From Phycisphaerae bacterium (GTDB taxonomy: Bacteria > Planctomycetota > Phycisphaerae > UBA1845 > Fen-1342): DNA of 64,000 nt. Position numbers and translations under genes: made by a program. The stretch is from the NCBI GenBank assembly GCA_022072445.1, contig JAJVHV010000003.1, forward strand, positions 11,204-75,203, written 5' to 3'. Numbering within the stretch: position 1 is the first letter of the stretch; each line of letters opens with the position of its first letter. This document shows, piece by piece, positions 38,166 through 48,025 of the stretch. A model generated the notes under the pieces. The model worked only from the letters and a program-made list of their open reading frames with translations. It was not told where the DNA came from and ran no database searches.

Positions 38166-39530
38166 ATGCCGCAGACGGCTTTCATACTGATCCTGACACC
38201 CAACGAGCGCCGCGGCGACGAACTGCGCGAGGTCGTCCGGCAGCGCAGCTCGCACTCGTGCAGCTCGGTGACCACGGTTGACGACGCGATCGCGTCGATC
38301 CGGCGGCGCGGGCCGGACGTGGTGTTCGTCGAGGGTGTCGACCAGGGCCCGCACGTCCTGCCGCGGCTGGTGGAAGCGCTGCGCGACCGCGCACCCGACG
38401 CGGCCCTGCTGCACGTGGCGCCCTCGCCGCCGACGCTGCCGGCCACCGGCGACCTGGAGATCGTGGCGCTGCCGCCGGACGCGACGCTCGACGAGCGTTT
38501 CGACTGGATCTCGCGCGCGGCGCGGTCGGCCGTCGCGCGGCGCGACGAGCGCATCCTGCGCGGCTCGTACGACGAATCGCGGATCGAGAGTTTCGAGGGA
38601 ATCATCGGCGTTTCGGCGCGGATTCGCGCCATCATCGACCGCATCCGCAAAGCGGCCCGCAACAAGCTGACGGTGCTGGTGCTGGGCGAAACCGGGACGG
38701 GCAAGGACCTGATCGCGCGGGCGATTCATCGCGCCAGCGATCGGGCCAGCAAGCCGATGCGGAGCGTCAACTGCGCGGGGTTGAACGAGAACCTGCTGGA
38801 AAGCGAGCTGTTCGGCCACGTCCGCGGGGCGTTCACCTCCGCCGTCGCCGACCGCCGCGGGTACTTCGAGGCGGCCCACGGCGGGACGCTGCTGCTGGAC
38901 GAAGTGGGCGACATGCCGCTGACGATGCAAGCCAAGCTGCTGCGCGTGCTGGAGACGCGCGAGATCACGCCGGTGGGCTCGACCGAAATCCGCCGGATCG
39001 ACGTGCGGGTGGTGGCGGCGACGCACCGCGACTTGAGCGCGATGGTGTCGGACGGCAAGTTCCGCGAAGACCTGTACTACCGGTTGCACCAGTGGGTGAT
39101 CGAGGTTCCGCCGCTGCGCGAGCGGCGCGAGGATATTCCGCTGCTGGTGCAGCACTACATCCGGCAGGCGAACCAGGCGCATGGGCTGGACGTGAGCGGG
39201 GTGACGCCCGAGGCGATGCACGCGCTGCTGCACTACTTCTGGCCAGGCAACGTGCGCGAGCTGGCGAACACGCTGGAGACGCTGGTGGTGGAGACCGAGC
39301 ACGGGCGGATCGACGCCAGCCAGCTTCCGGAGCGCATCCGCGGGACGCGGACGCTGGTGCCGGCGGGCGTGGGGAACATTTCGGGCCTGACGCTGGCGGA
39401 AATCGAGAAGCTCGCCATCCAGCACACGCTGAATCACACCAGCGGCAACCGCGAGCAGGCCGCTAAAATCCTGGGGATCGGCACGCGGACGCTCTATCGC
39501 AAGATCAAGGAGTATGGGCTTGATGGATGA
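38166..39530 (+). CDS. Sigma-54-dependent activator (NtrC family) with degenerate receiver
   Basis: Protein of 454 aa. Residues 1-125 resemble a receiver, but the phospho-acceptor position reads VVFVEG (Glu56) instead of Asp. The AAA+ domain has Walker A GETGTGKD (174-181), the sigma-54 loop GAFTSA (221-226; usual GAFTGA) and Walker B GTLLLDEVGDM (240-250). A Fis-type HTH closes the protein (GNREQAAKILGIGTRTLYRK). It should open promoters used by RpoN. With Glu in place of Asp the protein may be always active or controlled without phosphorylation. No histidine kinase is adjacent. Confidence 0.92.
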   Translation: MPQTAFILILTPNERRGDELREVVRQRSSHSCSSVTTVDDAIASIRRRGPDVVFVEGVDQGPHVLPRLVEALRDRAPDAALLHVAPSPPTLPATGDLEIVALPPDATLDERFDWISRAARSAVARRDERILRGSYDESRIESFEGIIGVSARIRAIIDRIRKAARNKLTVLVLGETGTGKDLIARAIHRASDRASKPMRSVNCAGLNENLLESELFGHVRGAFTSAVADRRGYFEAAHGGTLLLDEVGDMPLTMQAKLLRVLETREITPVGSTEIRRIDVRVVAATHRDLSAMVSDGKFREDLYYRLHQWVIEVPPLRERREDIPLLVQHYIRQANQAHGLDVSGVTPEAMHALLHYFWPGNVRELANTLETLVVETEHGRIDASQLPERIRGTRTLVPAGVGNISGLTLAEIEKLAIQHTLNHTSGNREQAAKILGIGTRTLYRKIKEYGLDG

Positions 39531-39675
39531 TGGACGCGACTGAACCGCGCGGTTATCATGCCGCCCGCCTGTGTGGCGGGTTTCGGTTCGTTCAACGCGT
39601 ATTCAACTTTCACATCCGAGGTTCGTTCCGGCCGGCGTGTTCCGCCGGCTGGGAGAACGGAAGTGAGAAGCGGCT

Positions 39676-40032
39676 GTGAACAAGAACACGACGATCATCG
39701 CCGTCGTGGCGGCCCTGGCGATCGTGGGCGGCGTCGCGGGGTATCAATATCTGTTCGGGGCGGCGGTGCGCACGCCGGCGTATTCGGCGGCGTGCGGCAT
39801 GCCGGGCTGCGCCTGGCAGGGGAACGTCAAGCCGCTCAAGCCGGGCGACTCCTATCCGCCGGTGTGCCCGAAGTGCGGCAAGCAGTCGGTTCTGCCGCTG
39901 GCGACCTGCCGCAAGTGCGGACATAAACAGGTTCTTAACGAAGAATTAAAGAGCTGCATACCCGGAACGGAGAAACTCCCGGGTACGACAAGCTGTGCGA
40001 AGTGCGGCGGGCGGATCGTGCACGGGGATTAA
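39676..40032 (+). CDS. Small membrane-anchored zinc-ribbon protein
   Basis: Protein of 118 aa from a GTG start. One N-terminal membrane segment ([18 protein letters not shown]) is followed by several Cys pairs: CPKCG, CRKCG and CAKCG, plus CGMPGC. These suggest two zinc ribbons. Function is unknown. It lies between the sigma-54 activator and a prepilin-like gene in the same direction, and the next gene is about 100 bases downstream. Confidence 0.65.
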   Translation: MNKNTTIIAVVAALAIVGGVAGYQYLFGAAVRTPAYSAACGMPGCAWQGNVKPLKPGDSYPPVCPKCGKQSVLPLATCRKCGHKQVLNEELKSCIPGTEKLPGTTSCAKCGGRIVHGD

Positions 40033-40132
40033 CTTTCGTGCCGGTCGGGCCGGCGTGATGCAAGCGGTCAGTGAGTGGAACAGTCGGGCGGCACGGCGCC
40101 GGAACACCGTGCAGAGCGAGAAGGGCGCGGCT

Positions 40133-41200
40133 ATGACTCTCGGCGAAGCGCGAAAGACCGGATTCACGCTGATCGAGCTGCTGGTGGTGGTGGCGATCAT
40201 CGCCCTGCTGATCAGCATCCTGCTGCCGTCGCTGAGCGGCGCGAAACGCGTCGCGCGGCGCGTGGCGTGCGGGTCGAATCTACGGCAGATCGGCCTGGCG
40301 ATGAACGCGTACGCGAACGAGGAAAAGGAGTGGATCGTCGGCGCGCCGAATGGGTCGGGGTTTACGGCAATGATGGGGTTGAGCGAGTCGCAATACGCCG
40401 CGACGGGCGACGTGGCCACGACCCCATGGGACTGGGCAAACCCGCTCGCGAAGCGATACATGGGTTCATCCGAGATGTCGTTGAACCGCTTCAAACGGAT
40501 GGCGAAGTCGCGAGAGGGAGTTTTTCACTGCCCCGGGAATTTCGGCGCGGCGTTGATTCCCTACCCGAGCCCTCCGCCGAAATCGGCGTCGGTTGCTGAG
40601 GACGGCATCGACTACTCGATCCAGCCCGCGGGCAGCTATGTGTCCTTCTGGAAGTACTTGTGCGTCGGCGATTCGTTTACTGGCGACCAGTTCGTGGACC
40701 CGAACACCGGCCGGCGCGTCGTATGGCGCAGATATGATTCCGGATGGGAAACGCGACTTCCGCTTGATTATCTCCCCCGGATTTCACGTGTCGGCCTCAA
40801 CGCGCGCAAGATTTTTCTGATGGATGGGGCCCGCTATGTCACGGATGGGGGCGTCGCCGATTACCACCATGAGCTCGGCAACCATTTGGGAAGCGGGTCG
40901 TATGCGAGCTCAGGTACCGTGTTCGTAGAATCTCAGGAATACGGATACACCGACTCCACCGAGCGAAAGGCCAAGCCCGGACAAGCGCTTAGCTACCGTC
41001 ATCCGGCCGGCAGCACAGCGTCGCAGTTGGGGTTGAATACGCTCTACTTCGACGCGCACGTGGAGTATCTGCTTGAGCGCCGCACGCGCTACCTTCCGCT
41101 GATGGCTCCGACGCGTTCGGTCGTGGTCGACCTGAGCCGGGTCACAAACGCGACCAAGACTGATTACAAATGGAAGGTCGGCGACCTGATTCCCGACTGA
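40133..41200 (+). CDS. Prepilin-type N-terminal domain protein
   Basis: Protein of 355 aa. The ATG follows GAGAAGGG at good spacing. The type IV prepilin signature is [24 protein letters not shown] with cleavage expected at Gly10/Phe11. [19 protein letters not shown] segment is typical of the planctomycete DUF1559-like group. The C-terminus includes the frequent FDAHVEYLL motif. These proteins may be pseudopilins, but no pilus assembly genes lie here. Confidence 0.85.
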   Translation: MTLGEARKTGFTLIELLVVVAIIALLISILLPSLSGAKRVARRVACGSNLRQIGLAMNAYANEEKEWIVGAPNGSGFTAMMGLSESQYAATGDVATTPWDWANPLAKRYMGSSEMSLNRFKRMAKSREGVFHCPGNFGAALIPYPSPPPKSASVAEDGIDYSIQPAGSYVSFWKYLCVGDSFTGDQFVDPNTGRRVVWRRYDSGWETRLPLDYLPRISRVGLNARKIFLMDGARYVTDGGVADYHHELGNHLGSGSYASSGTVFVESQEYGYTDSTERKAKPGQALSYRHPAGSTASQLGLNTLYFDAHVEYLLERRTRYLPLMAPTRSVVVDLSRVTNATKTDYKWKVGDLIPD

Positions 41201-41398
41201 GATAGCGGCGCGACGCGCAGCTCTGCGCTACTTCCCGCACGGGGATTCACGTCAATCCTGCGGGACACACGTCTGTCGCCCGTTCCCACGTGGCACACGA
41301 ATTGCTGCGCATGATATTGACGAAGTTCGCGGGGACAAGTGGCGCGGCGGTCGTGTCCAATTGGGGCCGAGCGAGCTCGCGTACTTTCGGAGGTGAAC

Positions 41399-42766
41399 AT
41401 GCCCTCGAATCGCGCCTTTTGGTTCAACTGCTGCGTGCTCCTTGCTTTGGCGTTCTGCAATCAGGCGTCGGGGATGCAGGACTGTAGCTGCTCCATTGAC
41501 CGGGTGTGCTCCCCCGAAAGCCAGTGCTGTGTTGCTGGCCAGTCGGTGTCGTGCCTGTATATCTATTACGACTCTGATTTGTTCGAGTTTGTTCCCATCC
41601 TTCACTGCGCACAGGCAGCCGCGTACACCTACTACGGTGGAATCTGCGATTGCGACGCGGACGGCACGTTCGACTTTGAGGGCGAGTGCCGCGTTGGCAA
41701 CGAGAATGTGATGGCCGGTGCCGGTACCTCTGTTTGGGGCTGCCAGGGGGACGGTGGAGGTTTCTCGCACGGGGCGTCCGCCATCTCGCACACTCCGTCC
41801 GATGACTGCTGGGCTGCCACGTCGCGGACCATGAGCAGGCACTTCGCAGCGCAATGCGCCGGAATGGGATGCAATTTCCCGCCGGGATTGGGCTACTGCT
41901 TCGCATTCGTGGATTACAACTTCGAATTGCGTGCATGGGCACCATTGCCCGTGGAGTGGACGGCGCAGGTTCGGTCGACCTTCGAATGGAACTCAGACGA
42001 GGCCGCCCCCGCGACGCTCAATCGACACGTGTCAGTCACTCAGATCGATGAATCTCTGTTCGCGGATTTTCTGATCACCGCCCGAAGCGCCAGTTTGCCG
42101 AGCCCCGGAGTCGAATTCGATTCGCAAAGCGGTACCTGGGGGGCGACCACGACCGTGCCGTGCACGAGCAGCGGGGCTGAAATCACGCTCCGCTCCGGAG
42201 AGTTCACGGACGGATCCTACGACGTGAACGCGGACGGGAGGTTCAACGCCCTCGATGTCGGTGTGTTGGCGTCGGTCGTACCGACACATGAATCCGAGTA
42301 TCAGCAGTGGGATCTGGACGGTGATGGGACCACCGACTCCGACGACCTGGCACACATCGACGTGTTGGTCGACCTGGGCCTTGACTCCGGCGTCTTCGCC
42401 GACTGGGACGCGGATGGTTCGGTCGACTGTGATCAACTGAGTACGATGAACAGCGCCATCGGCTATGAGTTGGGCGATGCAGGCTATTCAGTGCTGCTCG
42501 ACTACAACCTCGACGGTGTGACGGACGGGGTTGACCGGGCAGCACTGCTGAACGTCGCGTGTCTGATCCGCGGCGACATGAACTGCGATGGGGCTGTCGA
42601 CGGCTTTGACGTCGATCCGTTTCTGCTGGCGCTCTCCGATCCGCAAGGCTACGCCAGTTCGTATCCGACGTGCGACTGGCTGCGAGCGGACATGAACCTC
42701 GACGGGAGCGTCAACGGATTCGACGTCGATCCGTTTCTGGAGTGCCTTACTCAGGGTTGCCCGTAG
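41399..42766 (+). CDS. Secreted protein with C-terminal dockerin-like motif
   Basis: Protein of 455 aa. The ATG follows a strong GGAGGTGAAC site; a longer frame starts at 41339. A signal peptide (MPSNRAFWFNCCVLLALAFC) is followed by a Cys-rich stretch (CSCSIDRVC, CCVAGQSVSC) and a region with no family I know. EF-hand-like segments (DVNADGRFNALDVG, DLDGDGTTDSDDLA, DWDADGSVDCDQL) lead to the terminal pair NCDGAVDGFDVDPFLLAL and NLDGSVNGFDVDPFLECL. It follows the prepilin-like gene on the same strand. Confidence 0.82.
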   Translation: MPSNRAFWFNCCVLLALAFCNQASGMQDCSCSIDRVCSPESQCCVAGQSVSCLYIYYDSDLFEFVPILHCAQAAAYTYYGGICDCDADGTFDFEGECRVGNENVMAGAGTSVWGCQGDGGGFSHGASAISHTPSDDCWAATSRTMSRHFAAQCAGMGCNFPPGLGYCFAFVDYNFELRAWAPLPVEWTAQVRSTFEWNSDEAAPATLNRHVSVTQIDESLFADFLITARSASLPSPGVEFDSQSGTWGATTTVPCTSSGAEITLRSGEFTDGSYDVNADGRFNALDVGVLASVVPTHESEYQQWDLDGDGTTDSDDLAHIDVLVDLGLDSGVFADWDADGSVDCDQLSTMNSAIGYELGDAGYSVLLDYNLDGVTDGVDRAALLNVACLIRGDMNCDGAVDGFDVDPFLLALSDPQGYASSYPTCDWLRADMNLDGSVNGFDVDPFLECLTQGCP

Positions 42767-42783
42767 GGAGTGAGCCGCAATCG

Positions 42784-42813
42784 GAAGGGCGGGCGTTTCG
42801 GCGCGCGCCCTTC
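42784..42813. terminator. Hairpin after dockerin gene
   Basis: GAAGGGCGGGCG (42784-42795) pairs with CGCGCGCCCTTC (42802-42813) with one mismatch, loop TTTCGG. It starts 17 bases after the stop codon and lacks a T-run. Confidence 0.4.
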
Positions 42814-42922
42814 GAAGCCCACGCCGCGCTGATGTGACGCTGCGCGCTGGCGCGTCCGGACAGAATCTCCGGCCGGAGAGCGTGCTACTGGGCCGGTTCG
42901 AATGAACAGGCCGCGGTGCTGC

Positions 42923-43654
42923 CTACGGCCGGCACAGCGGACACGGCGCGGCGCCGCGCTCAAAGCACGCATCACGCGACGCCACGCCTTCGCGCGGTAC
43001 AGCGCTCGCGCCCTGTGCGGCCGGTCCGGCCGCTCCGCAGCCCGTGCGGTGAAACAACCCCCCCGCCGGGTCCAGCTCATACGACTTCTCAACGTCGGGC
43101 GGCGGCAGCGACCAGACGCCGAGCCTGGCCTTGCGAGCGCGGGCCTGCGCGGCGAGCAGTTCGGCGGAGCGACGCTGCGTGCCGGGCGTCAGCCGGACCC
43201 ACGCCAGCCCATCCTCCACCAGCCGACTATTGACACACACGCCGTTGCAGTCGACGTAGGCGACGAGGCGGCCATCGGCGTCGCGGTCCTGCGCGTCATA
43301 CGCGATCGTGATCGCCTGGTTGAGCACGAGTTCAGCGCAGCGGCGGCGCGACTCGTCGCATTGCGGCTCGTCGTCGCCAGGCGCGCGAATGCCGGCGAGC
43401 GCGAGCAACTCGTCGTTGCGGTCGATCCGCAGCGTGTCGCCCGAACGGACGCGGACCACGGTCGCCGAGCCGTAGGCCTGACGCGGCGACGGTCGCGCCG
43501 CGTGCCTCAGGCGACACGATAAATTCGCGAGCACACCGGCGGCGATCAGGCCGATGGCAAAGAGAACGATGATGACGATCTGTCGCCGCTCGAAGCGCGG
43601 CAGGCGCGAGAGGTTCAGCCATTGGCGATCGGTCAGCCAGCGTGGCAGGTCCAT
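42923..43654 (-). CDS. Membrane-anchored thermonuclease-like (SNase) protein
   Basis: Protein of 243 aa. One membrane segment (about 25-45, IVIIVLFAIGLIAAGVLANL) precedes an SNase OB-fold domain: VVRVRSGDTLRI (Asp73), LLALAGIRAP (Arg90) and DRDADGRLVAYV (Arg129), which fit Ca2+ and phosphate ligands. The usual active-site Glu position is not clearly conserved. After it a Cys/His-rich tail (FHRTGCG, APCPLCRP) looks metal-binding. It is divergent from the ECF sigma gene starting at 43773. Confidence 0.82.
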   Translation of the reverse strand: MDLPRWLTDRQWLNLSRLPRFERRQIVIIVLFAIGLIAAGVLANLSCRLRHAARPSPRQAYGSATVVRVRSGDTLRIDRNDELLALAGIRAPGDDEPQCDESRRRCAELVLNQAITIAYDAQDRDADGRLVAYVDCNGVCVNSRLVEDGLAWVRLTPGTQRRSAELLAAQARARKARLGVWSLPPPDVEKSYELDPAGGLFHRTGCGAAGPAAQGASAVPREGVASRDACFERGAAPCPLCRP

Positions 43655-43772
43655 GGCGTCCTTTCGCGGGGTTTCGCGGCGGGTACTTCGTCGATCGCCG
43701 ACACGCGGCCCGGTGCGCGAAGAGTCTACCGCGGACGCAGGGGTGGCGGGCGGGCATTGAGCCCACTACATT

Positions 43773-44342
43773 GTGAGGCGGGCCGAAACACGAAACGACC
43801 GGAAATTGCGTCGCAACGACCAGGAACTGATCCGAGCCTGTCTCGACAATGACGCCGGCGCTTGGGACGAGCTGATCGAGCGCTACGGGCGGCTGGTCTA
43901 CTCCATCGCCCTGAAGGTGGGTCTCAGCGGCTCCGACGCCGACGATGTCTTTCAGGTGGTGTTCGGCATCGTCCTGCGGCGGCTGTCGACGCTGCGCGAG
44001 CATGATCGCTTTGCGGCCTGGCTGATTCGCCTGACGTACCGCGAGTCGTTCGGCTTTCGTCGCCGGAACCGGGCGATGTCGGAGCTGTCGGTCGAGCCGG
44101 CGGCGGGGGACATGACGGATGAGGAAGTCGCGGGCTGGGAACAGCGGGCGATTGTGCGACAGGCATTGGCTGAAATCGATGAGCGCTGCCGAAAACTGCT
44201 CGAAGCGCTCTTCTATTGCGCGCAAGAGCCTGCGTATGAAGAGATTGCGCAGCAGTTGTCCATGCCGGTCGGCAGCATTGGTCCGACGCGGGCGCGCTGT
44301 TTCAAAAAGCTCGAGTCAGTCCTGAAGCGGCTGGGTATCTGA
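43773..44342 (+). CDS. ECF-type sigma factor (CHAT-cluster)
   Basis: Protein of 189 aa from a GTG start. Region 2 spans about 18-90 (LIRACLDNDAGAWDELIERY, DADDVFQVVFGIVL, RFAAWLIRLTYRESF) and region 4 about 135-188 (AYEEIAQQLSMPVGSI). It would direct RNA polymerase to promoters controlled by the protein encoded next. Three genes follow in the same direction: a putative anti-sigma at 44460, TPR-CHAT at 45128 and a subtilase at 48022. The 117-base gap to the next gene may hold a separate promoter. No zinc-type anti-sigma is adjacent. Confidence 0.87.
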   Translation: MRRAETRNDRKLRRNDQELIRACLDNDAGAWDELIERYGRLVYSIALKVGLSGSDADDVFQVVFGIVLRRLSTLREHDRFAAWLIRLTYRESFGFRRRNRAMSELSVEPAAGDMTDEEVAGWEQRAIVRQALAEIDERCRKLLEALFYCAQEPAYEEIAQQLSMPVGSIGPTRARCFKKLESVLKRLGI

Positions 44343-44459
44343 TTATGAGACCTGACGACGCTTCGGACGAGTCAGCCGCTGCAAAAACCGCCGTGCTGAC
44401 CCGCCAGGCGGTATTTTCGCCCGCGGTGCCCGCTCATCTGTAGCGAAGGAGTGACCCGC

Positions 44460-45086
44460 ATGTTTGCTCGACCGACATTCGAAGAACTCGTCGCGTACGC
44501 CGCCGGTAAGACCACACCGCAGGACGCCGCGCGGATTGAGCAGCAGTTCGCGAAGCACGCCGCCGATGCGCAGACGGTGAAGTGTCTGCGTGCGGTGCTG
44601 GCCGCGGGTCGTGCCGGTGCGTTGGCCGATCCGCCCGAGGCGACGCTCGCGGCCGCCCGGGCTCTGTATGCGGAGCGGCGCGTGGCAAAGGCGAGTCCGT
44701 CGGTGTGGGCCGAGTTGCTCGAGACGGCTCGGCGGATGATTGCCGAGCTGGTGTTCGACAGCCGGCCGCAGGCGGCGCTGGCGGGGATACGCGGCGCGGG
44801 CGGGGCCTACCAGTTGGCGTACCGCTGCGAGCTGGCGGAGATCGACGTCGAAATCGAGAAGGCCGCGGCGGGCGCGAGCTGGCGTCTGATGGGGCAAATC
44901 AGCCCGACGGGCAGCGCCCAGCCGCGCTGCGTCATGCTTGTGGAGCGCGGCGGCAGCATTCCGCTGACGAGCGTCGATCCGGACGAGCACGGCGTGTTCA
45001 GCCTGGAGGCGGCGCAGGGCGCGTTCGACCTGCTGGTGATTCTGGACAATTCGGTGCTCGTGGTTCCCGGCATCGACATGCAGTGA
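44460..45086 (+). CDS. Putative zinc-less anti-sigma / substrate protein beside CHAT protease
   Basis: Protein of 208 aa. The ATG sits 10 bases after GAAGGA; a GTG nine bases earlier has poor spacing. The N-terminus (FEELVAYAAGKTTPQDAARI...KHAADAQTVKCL) resembles an anti-sigma helical start, but the HxxxCxxC zinc ligands are missing. No membrane segment is visible. The C-terminal half (WRLMGQISPTG, VMLVERGG, DEHGVFSLEAAQGAFDLLV) reads as a small beta-sandwich of the carboxypeptidase-regulatory type. Position between an ECF sigma factor and a CHAT protease suggests it is a regulator or cleavage target; this is inference. Confidence 0.6.
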   Translation: MFARPTFEELVAYAAGKTTPQDAARIEQQFAKHAADAQTVKCLRAVLAAGRAGALADPPEATLAAARALYAERRVAKASPSVWAELLETARRMIAELVFDSRPQAALAGIRGAGGAYQLAYRCELAEIDVEIEKAAAGASWRLMGQISPTGSAQPRCVMLVERGGSIPLTSVDPDEHGVFSLEAAQGAFDLLVILDNSVLVVPGIDMQ

Positions 45087-45127
45087 GGTTGCGGCGGCGC
45101 GACGCCGAGCGCCGCGAGAAACGATCC

Positions 45128-48025
45128 ATGGGCGCTGCCGCGGGCCGGCCGCCACGAAGCGCGGCACGCGCGCCCTACAACGCCATGACGGATGCGCAGC
45201 GCCAACCGGAAACGATGATGGCGGCGCTGCTCGATCTGCCGATCGAGCAGTGCGCGGGGTATGTGCGCGCCCAGGGCGATTGCGACGCGTTTCTTATCTC
45301 ATTGGCTGAGGAATCGGAGAGGCTGGCGGTGGCGGAAGTGTCACGGGGACTGGAGGCCAGCGCGCGGGTGCTGGCGCTGGCCGACGCGCTGGGCGGGCAG
45401 CGCTGCCAGGCTCGGGCGCATCGCGCCCGCGCCCAGACCCTCGCGTACGCCGGCCGATTCGACGATGCGCTGCCGATCTACCGCCGCGCGGATGAGTTGG
45501 CCCGTCGCGCCGGCGATGAAGTTGAGTCGGCGTATGCGAAGATGTCGTCGCTGCACGCGTTGGCCAGCCTGGGCAACTATGACGAGGCGATCGCGGCGGG
45601 CGAGGAGGCGCGGCGCGCGTTTAATCAGGCCGGCGAGAGCCTTGCCGCGGCCCGCGCCGACGTGAATCTCGGCGCGACGCATCAGATGCGCGGCGATCCG
45701 GCCGCGGCGCTGGTTCACCTTGACCGCGCTCGACCGCACTTTTCCGCGGACCCCGTCACGCTCGCCAAGCTCGACAGCAATCGCGGCCACGCCTTGGTGA
45801 ATCTGGACGACTTTCCGGCGGCGGAAGCGGCGTTCGAGTCGGCCTTGCGGACGTTCGTCGAGGCCGGTCTGACGTGGGCCGCGGCGATTGTCGAGGGGAA
45901 TCTTGGCGAGCTGGCGGCGCGGCAGAGCCGGCTGCAGCGCGCCTTCACCCATTACGAAAGCGCCCGCCGGCTGATCGGCGGCGACTCGGCTCCGCTGGAT
46001 TTGGCGCGGATGCGCGCCGAGCAGGCTGACGCATTCGCCACGCTGGGGCTGCTTTCCGACGCGCTGGCCGACTATCAGCGGGCGATACCGACGCTGGACG
46101 AGCATGGGTTGGCGTTTGAGAGCACACGTGCCAGCGCGGGTCTCGGGCGCGTGCTGTTGCGGCTCGGCCGACTGGCCGAGGCGGCGGCCCCGCTTCAGGC
46201 CGCGGCTGACGGTTTTGAGCGTCTGGGGCACGCCGTGCAGCGCGCCCGATTGAACCTTGACCGTGCCGAGCTGCTTGCCGCGGGCGGCCAGCGCGCCGCC
46301 GCCGAGACGCTGGTGCACGAGGCACTTCCCTTGTTGGCGGAGCGGCCGTCGGAACTGGCGGTCGCGCATCAGCGGTTGGCGCGGTATGCGCTGGCCGACG
46401 AGCGGCTTTCGGAGGCTGACGAGCACGCGTCGCGGGCGGTGGGCGACGCGCTGACGCTGGGTCTGGCGCCGCTGCTGGCCGACGCGCTGCACACACGTGG
46501 CGTTGTGCGGCGGGGGCAGCGGCGTGCGGCGGAAGCGCTGGGAGATCTGCGCGCGGCGGTCGAGCAGGTCGAGCGAATTCGCGGCACGCTTCACGCGGAC
46601 CACTTTCGCGCCGCGTTTCAGGCCAATCGTCTGGGCATGTACGAAGACCTGGTGGCCGCCGCCCTGGAGCGCGCCGACGCCGACGGCGTGGCCGAGGCGT
46701 TCCGCACGGTTGAGCGCGCCAAGTCACGCTCGCTGCTGGACCTGGTGGCGCGCGACGTGGACGACACCGCCGGCGTCGAGCCCGGCAGCCCCGATTCGGA
46801 GCTGGCCGCCGAGCTCGCCCGGCTGCGCGCCCGCGTCAACCAGCTCTACAGCCGGCTGGCCGACGATACGCACGAGCGGCGCGACGGCGAGCGGCTCCGC
46901 GCATGGCGCGCGGAGATCGAGCACGCCGAGCGGGCGGCGCGCGAACTCGAAGGGCGGCTCGCCAGCGGGCGTGGCATCATGGAACTGTTCGCCTCGCCGG
47001 CCGAGCTCGACAGCGTGCGTGCCGCCGTCCCGCCGCACGCCGCCCTGGTCGAGTATTACGTCGCGGGTGACGAACTGCTGGCATTCGTGCTTCGGCGCGG
47101 CGGCGTGACGGTCCGGCGGAAGCTCGCGGCGGCGAACGAACTGGCGGACGCCTGCGCCCGCGTGCAGTTTCAGGTCCGCCGGGCGCTGCGGCCCGGAGCG
47201 TTCGACGGCGGGCGCGGCGCGCGGCTCGAAGCGGACGCCCGCCGCGAGTGCGCCGCGCTGCACATGCGTTTGCTTGAGCCGCTGCTGTCGGAGCTGCGGG
47301 GCATCGACGAGCTGATCGTCGTTCCGCACGGCCCGTTGCACGCGCTGCCTTTCGCGGCGCTGAGCGACGAGCGCGGCTACGTTGTTCAACGCTGGCAGGT
47401 GCGCAGTAGCCCCAGCGCCAGCGTGCTGACGAGCCAGCGGGAGCGCGCGGCGCGGCCGACGGGTGGTTCGCTGGTGGTTGGTATTCCTGACGCGCACGCC
47501 CCCCTGATCGAGCACGAAGCCCGGCGTGTAAGGGAAATTCTTAGTGCCGATTTGCTGATCGGCTCCGAGGCGACGGCGGCCGCCGTCCGAGCGCGGGCGG
47601 TGGCTGCGGAAATGGTCCATTTTGCCTGCCACGGCCACTTTTCCGCGGACCAGCCGCTGGCCAGCGGGCTGCGGCTGGCCGACCGCTGGCTGACGGTCGG
47701 CGAGACCTTCGGCCTGCGTCTGGCGGCTCGATTGGTCACGCTGAGCGGTTGCGAGACCGGGCGGGGTATAATCAACACCGGTGATGAGTTCGTGGGCCTG
47801 GCGCGCGGCTTTCTCGCCGCCGGCGCCGCTTCGCTGGTCGTCAGCCTTTGGTCGGTGAATGACGCCAGCACCACCGAGTTCATGGGCTATTTTTATCAGG
47901 CGCTGTGTTCCGCGGGCGCGAGCGAGTCCGTTGCGACCGCGTTGCGCGGCGCACAATTGGCGTTGATGTCGGAGCGGGCGCACCCTGCGTTCTGGGCGCC
48001 CTTTGTGCTGATAGGTGAGGCATGA
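45128..48025 (+). CDS. TPR-CHAT protein (caspase-like peptidase)
   Basis: Protein of 965 aa (start at the ATG with GAGAAACG upstream; an ATG at 45185 is an alternative). Residues of about 60-560 are TPR-like repeats with Ala/Leu periodicity. The C-terminal CHAT domain (about 610-965) contains VHFACHGHFS with His835 before Gly and TLSGCETGRG with Cys875, the two catalytic residues expected in CHAT proteases. GDEFVGLARGFLAAGA and SLVVSLWSVND are typical flanking motifs. CHAT proteins are clan CD peptidases and include the Craspase partner. The stop overlaps the subtilase start (ATGA). A repeat-gated protease acting on a partner is inferred. Confidence 0.9.
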   Translation: MGAAAGRPPRSAARAPYNAMTDAQRQPETMMAALLDLPIEQCAGYVRAQGDCDAFLISLAEESERLAVAEVSRGLEASARVLALADALGGQRCQARAHRARAQTLAYAGRFDDALPIYRRADELARRAGDEVESAYAKMSSLHALASLGNYDEAIAAGEEARRAFNQAGESLAAARADVNLGATHQMRGDPAAALVHLDRARPHFSADPVTLAKLDSNRGHALVNLDDFPAAEAAFESALRTFVEAGLTWAAAIVEGNLGELAARQSRLQRAFTHYESARRLIGGDSAPLDLARMRAEQADAFATLGLLSDALADYQRAIPTLDEHGLAFESTRASAGLGRVLLRLGRLAEAAAPLQAAADGFERLGHAVQRARLNLDRAELLAAGGQRAAAETLVHEALPLLAERPSELAVAHQRLARYALADERLSEADEHASRAVGDALTLGLAPLLADALHTRGVVRRGQRRAAEALGDLRAAVEQVERIRGTLHADHFRAAFQANRLGMYEDLVAAALERADADGVAEAFRTVERAKSRSLLDLVARDVDDTAGVEPGSPDSELAAELARLRARVNQLYSRLADDTHERRDGERLRAWRAEIEHAERAARELEGRLASGRGIMELFASPAELDSVRAAVPPHAALVEYYVAGDELLAFVLRRGGVTVRRKLAAANELADACARVQFQVRRALRPGAFDGGRGARLEADARRECAALHMRLLEPLLSELRGIDELIVVPHGPLHALPFAALSDERGYVVQRWQVRSSPSASVLTSQRERAARPTGGSLVVGIPDAHAPLIEHEARRVREILSADLLIGSEATAAAVRARAVAAEMVHFACHGHFSADQPLASGLRLADRWLTVGETFGLRLAARLVTLSGCETGRGIINTGDEFVGLARGFLAAGAASLVVSLWSVNDASTTEFMGYFYQALCSAGASESVATALRGAQLALMSERAHPAFWAPFVLIGEA

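Noticed and set aside
42891-42910. GGTTCGAA string resembling a tRNA T-arm
   Set aside because: No matching stems for a cloverleaf around it.
44582-45127. In-frame extension of the CHAT gene to 44582
   Set aside because: It overlaps most of the 44460 gene in another frame; the ATG at 45128 has a plausible ribosome site.
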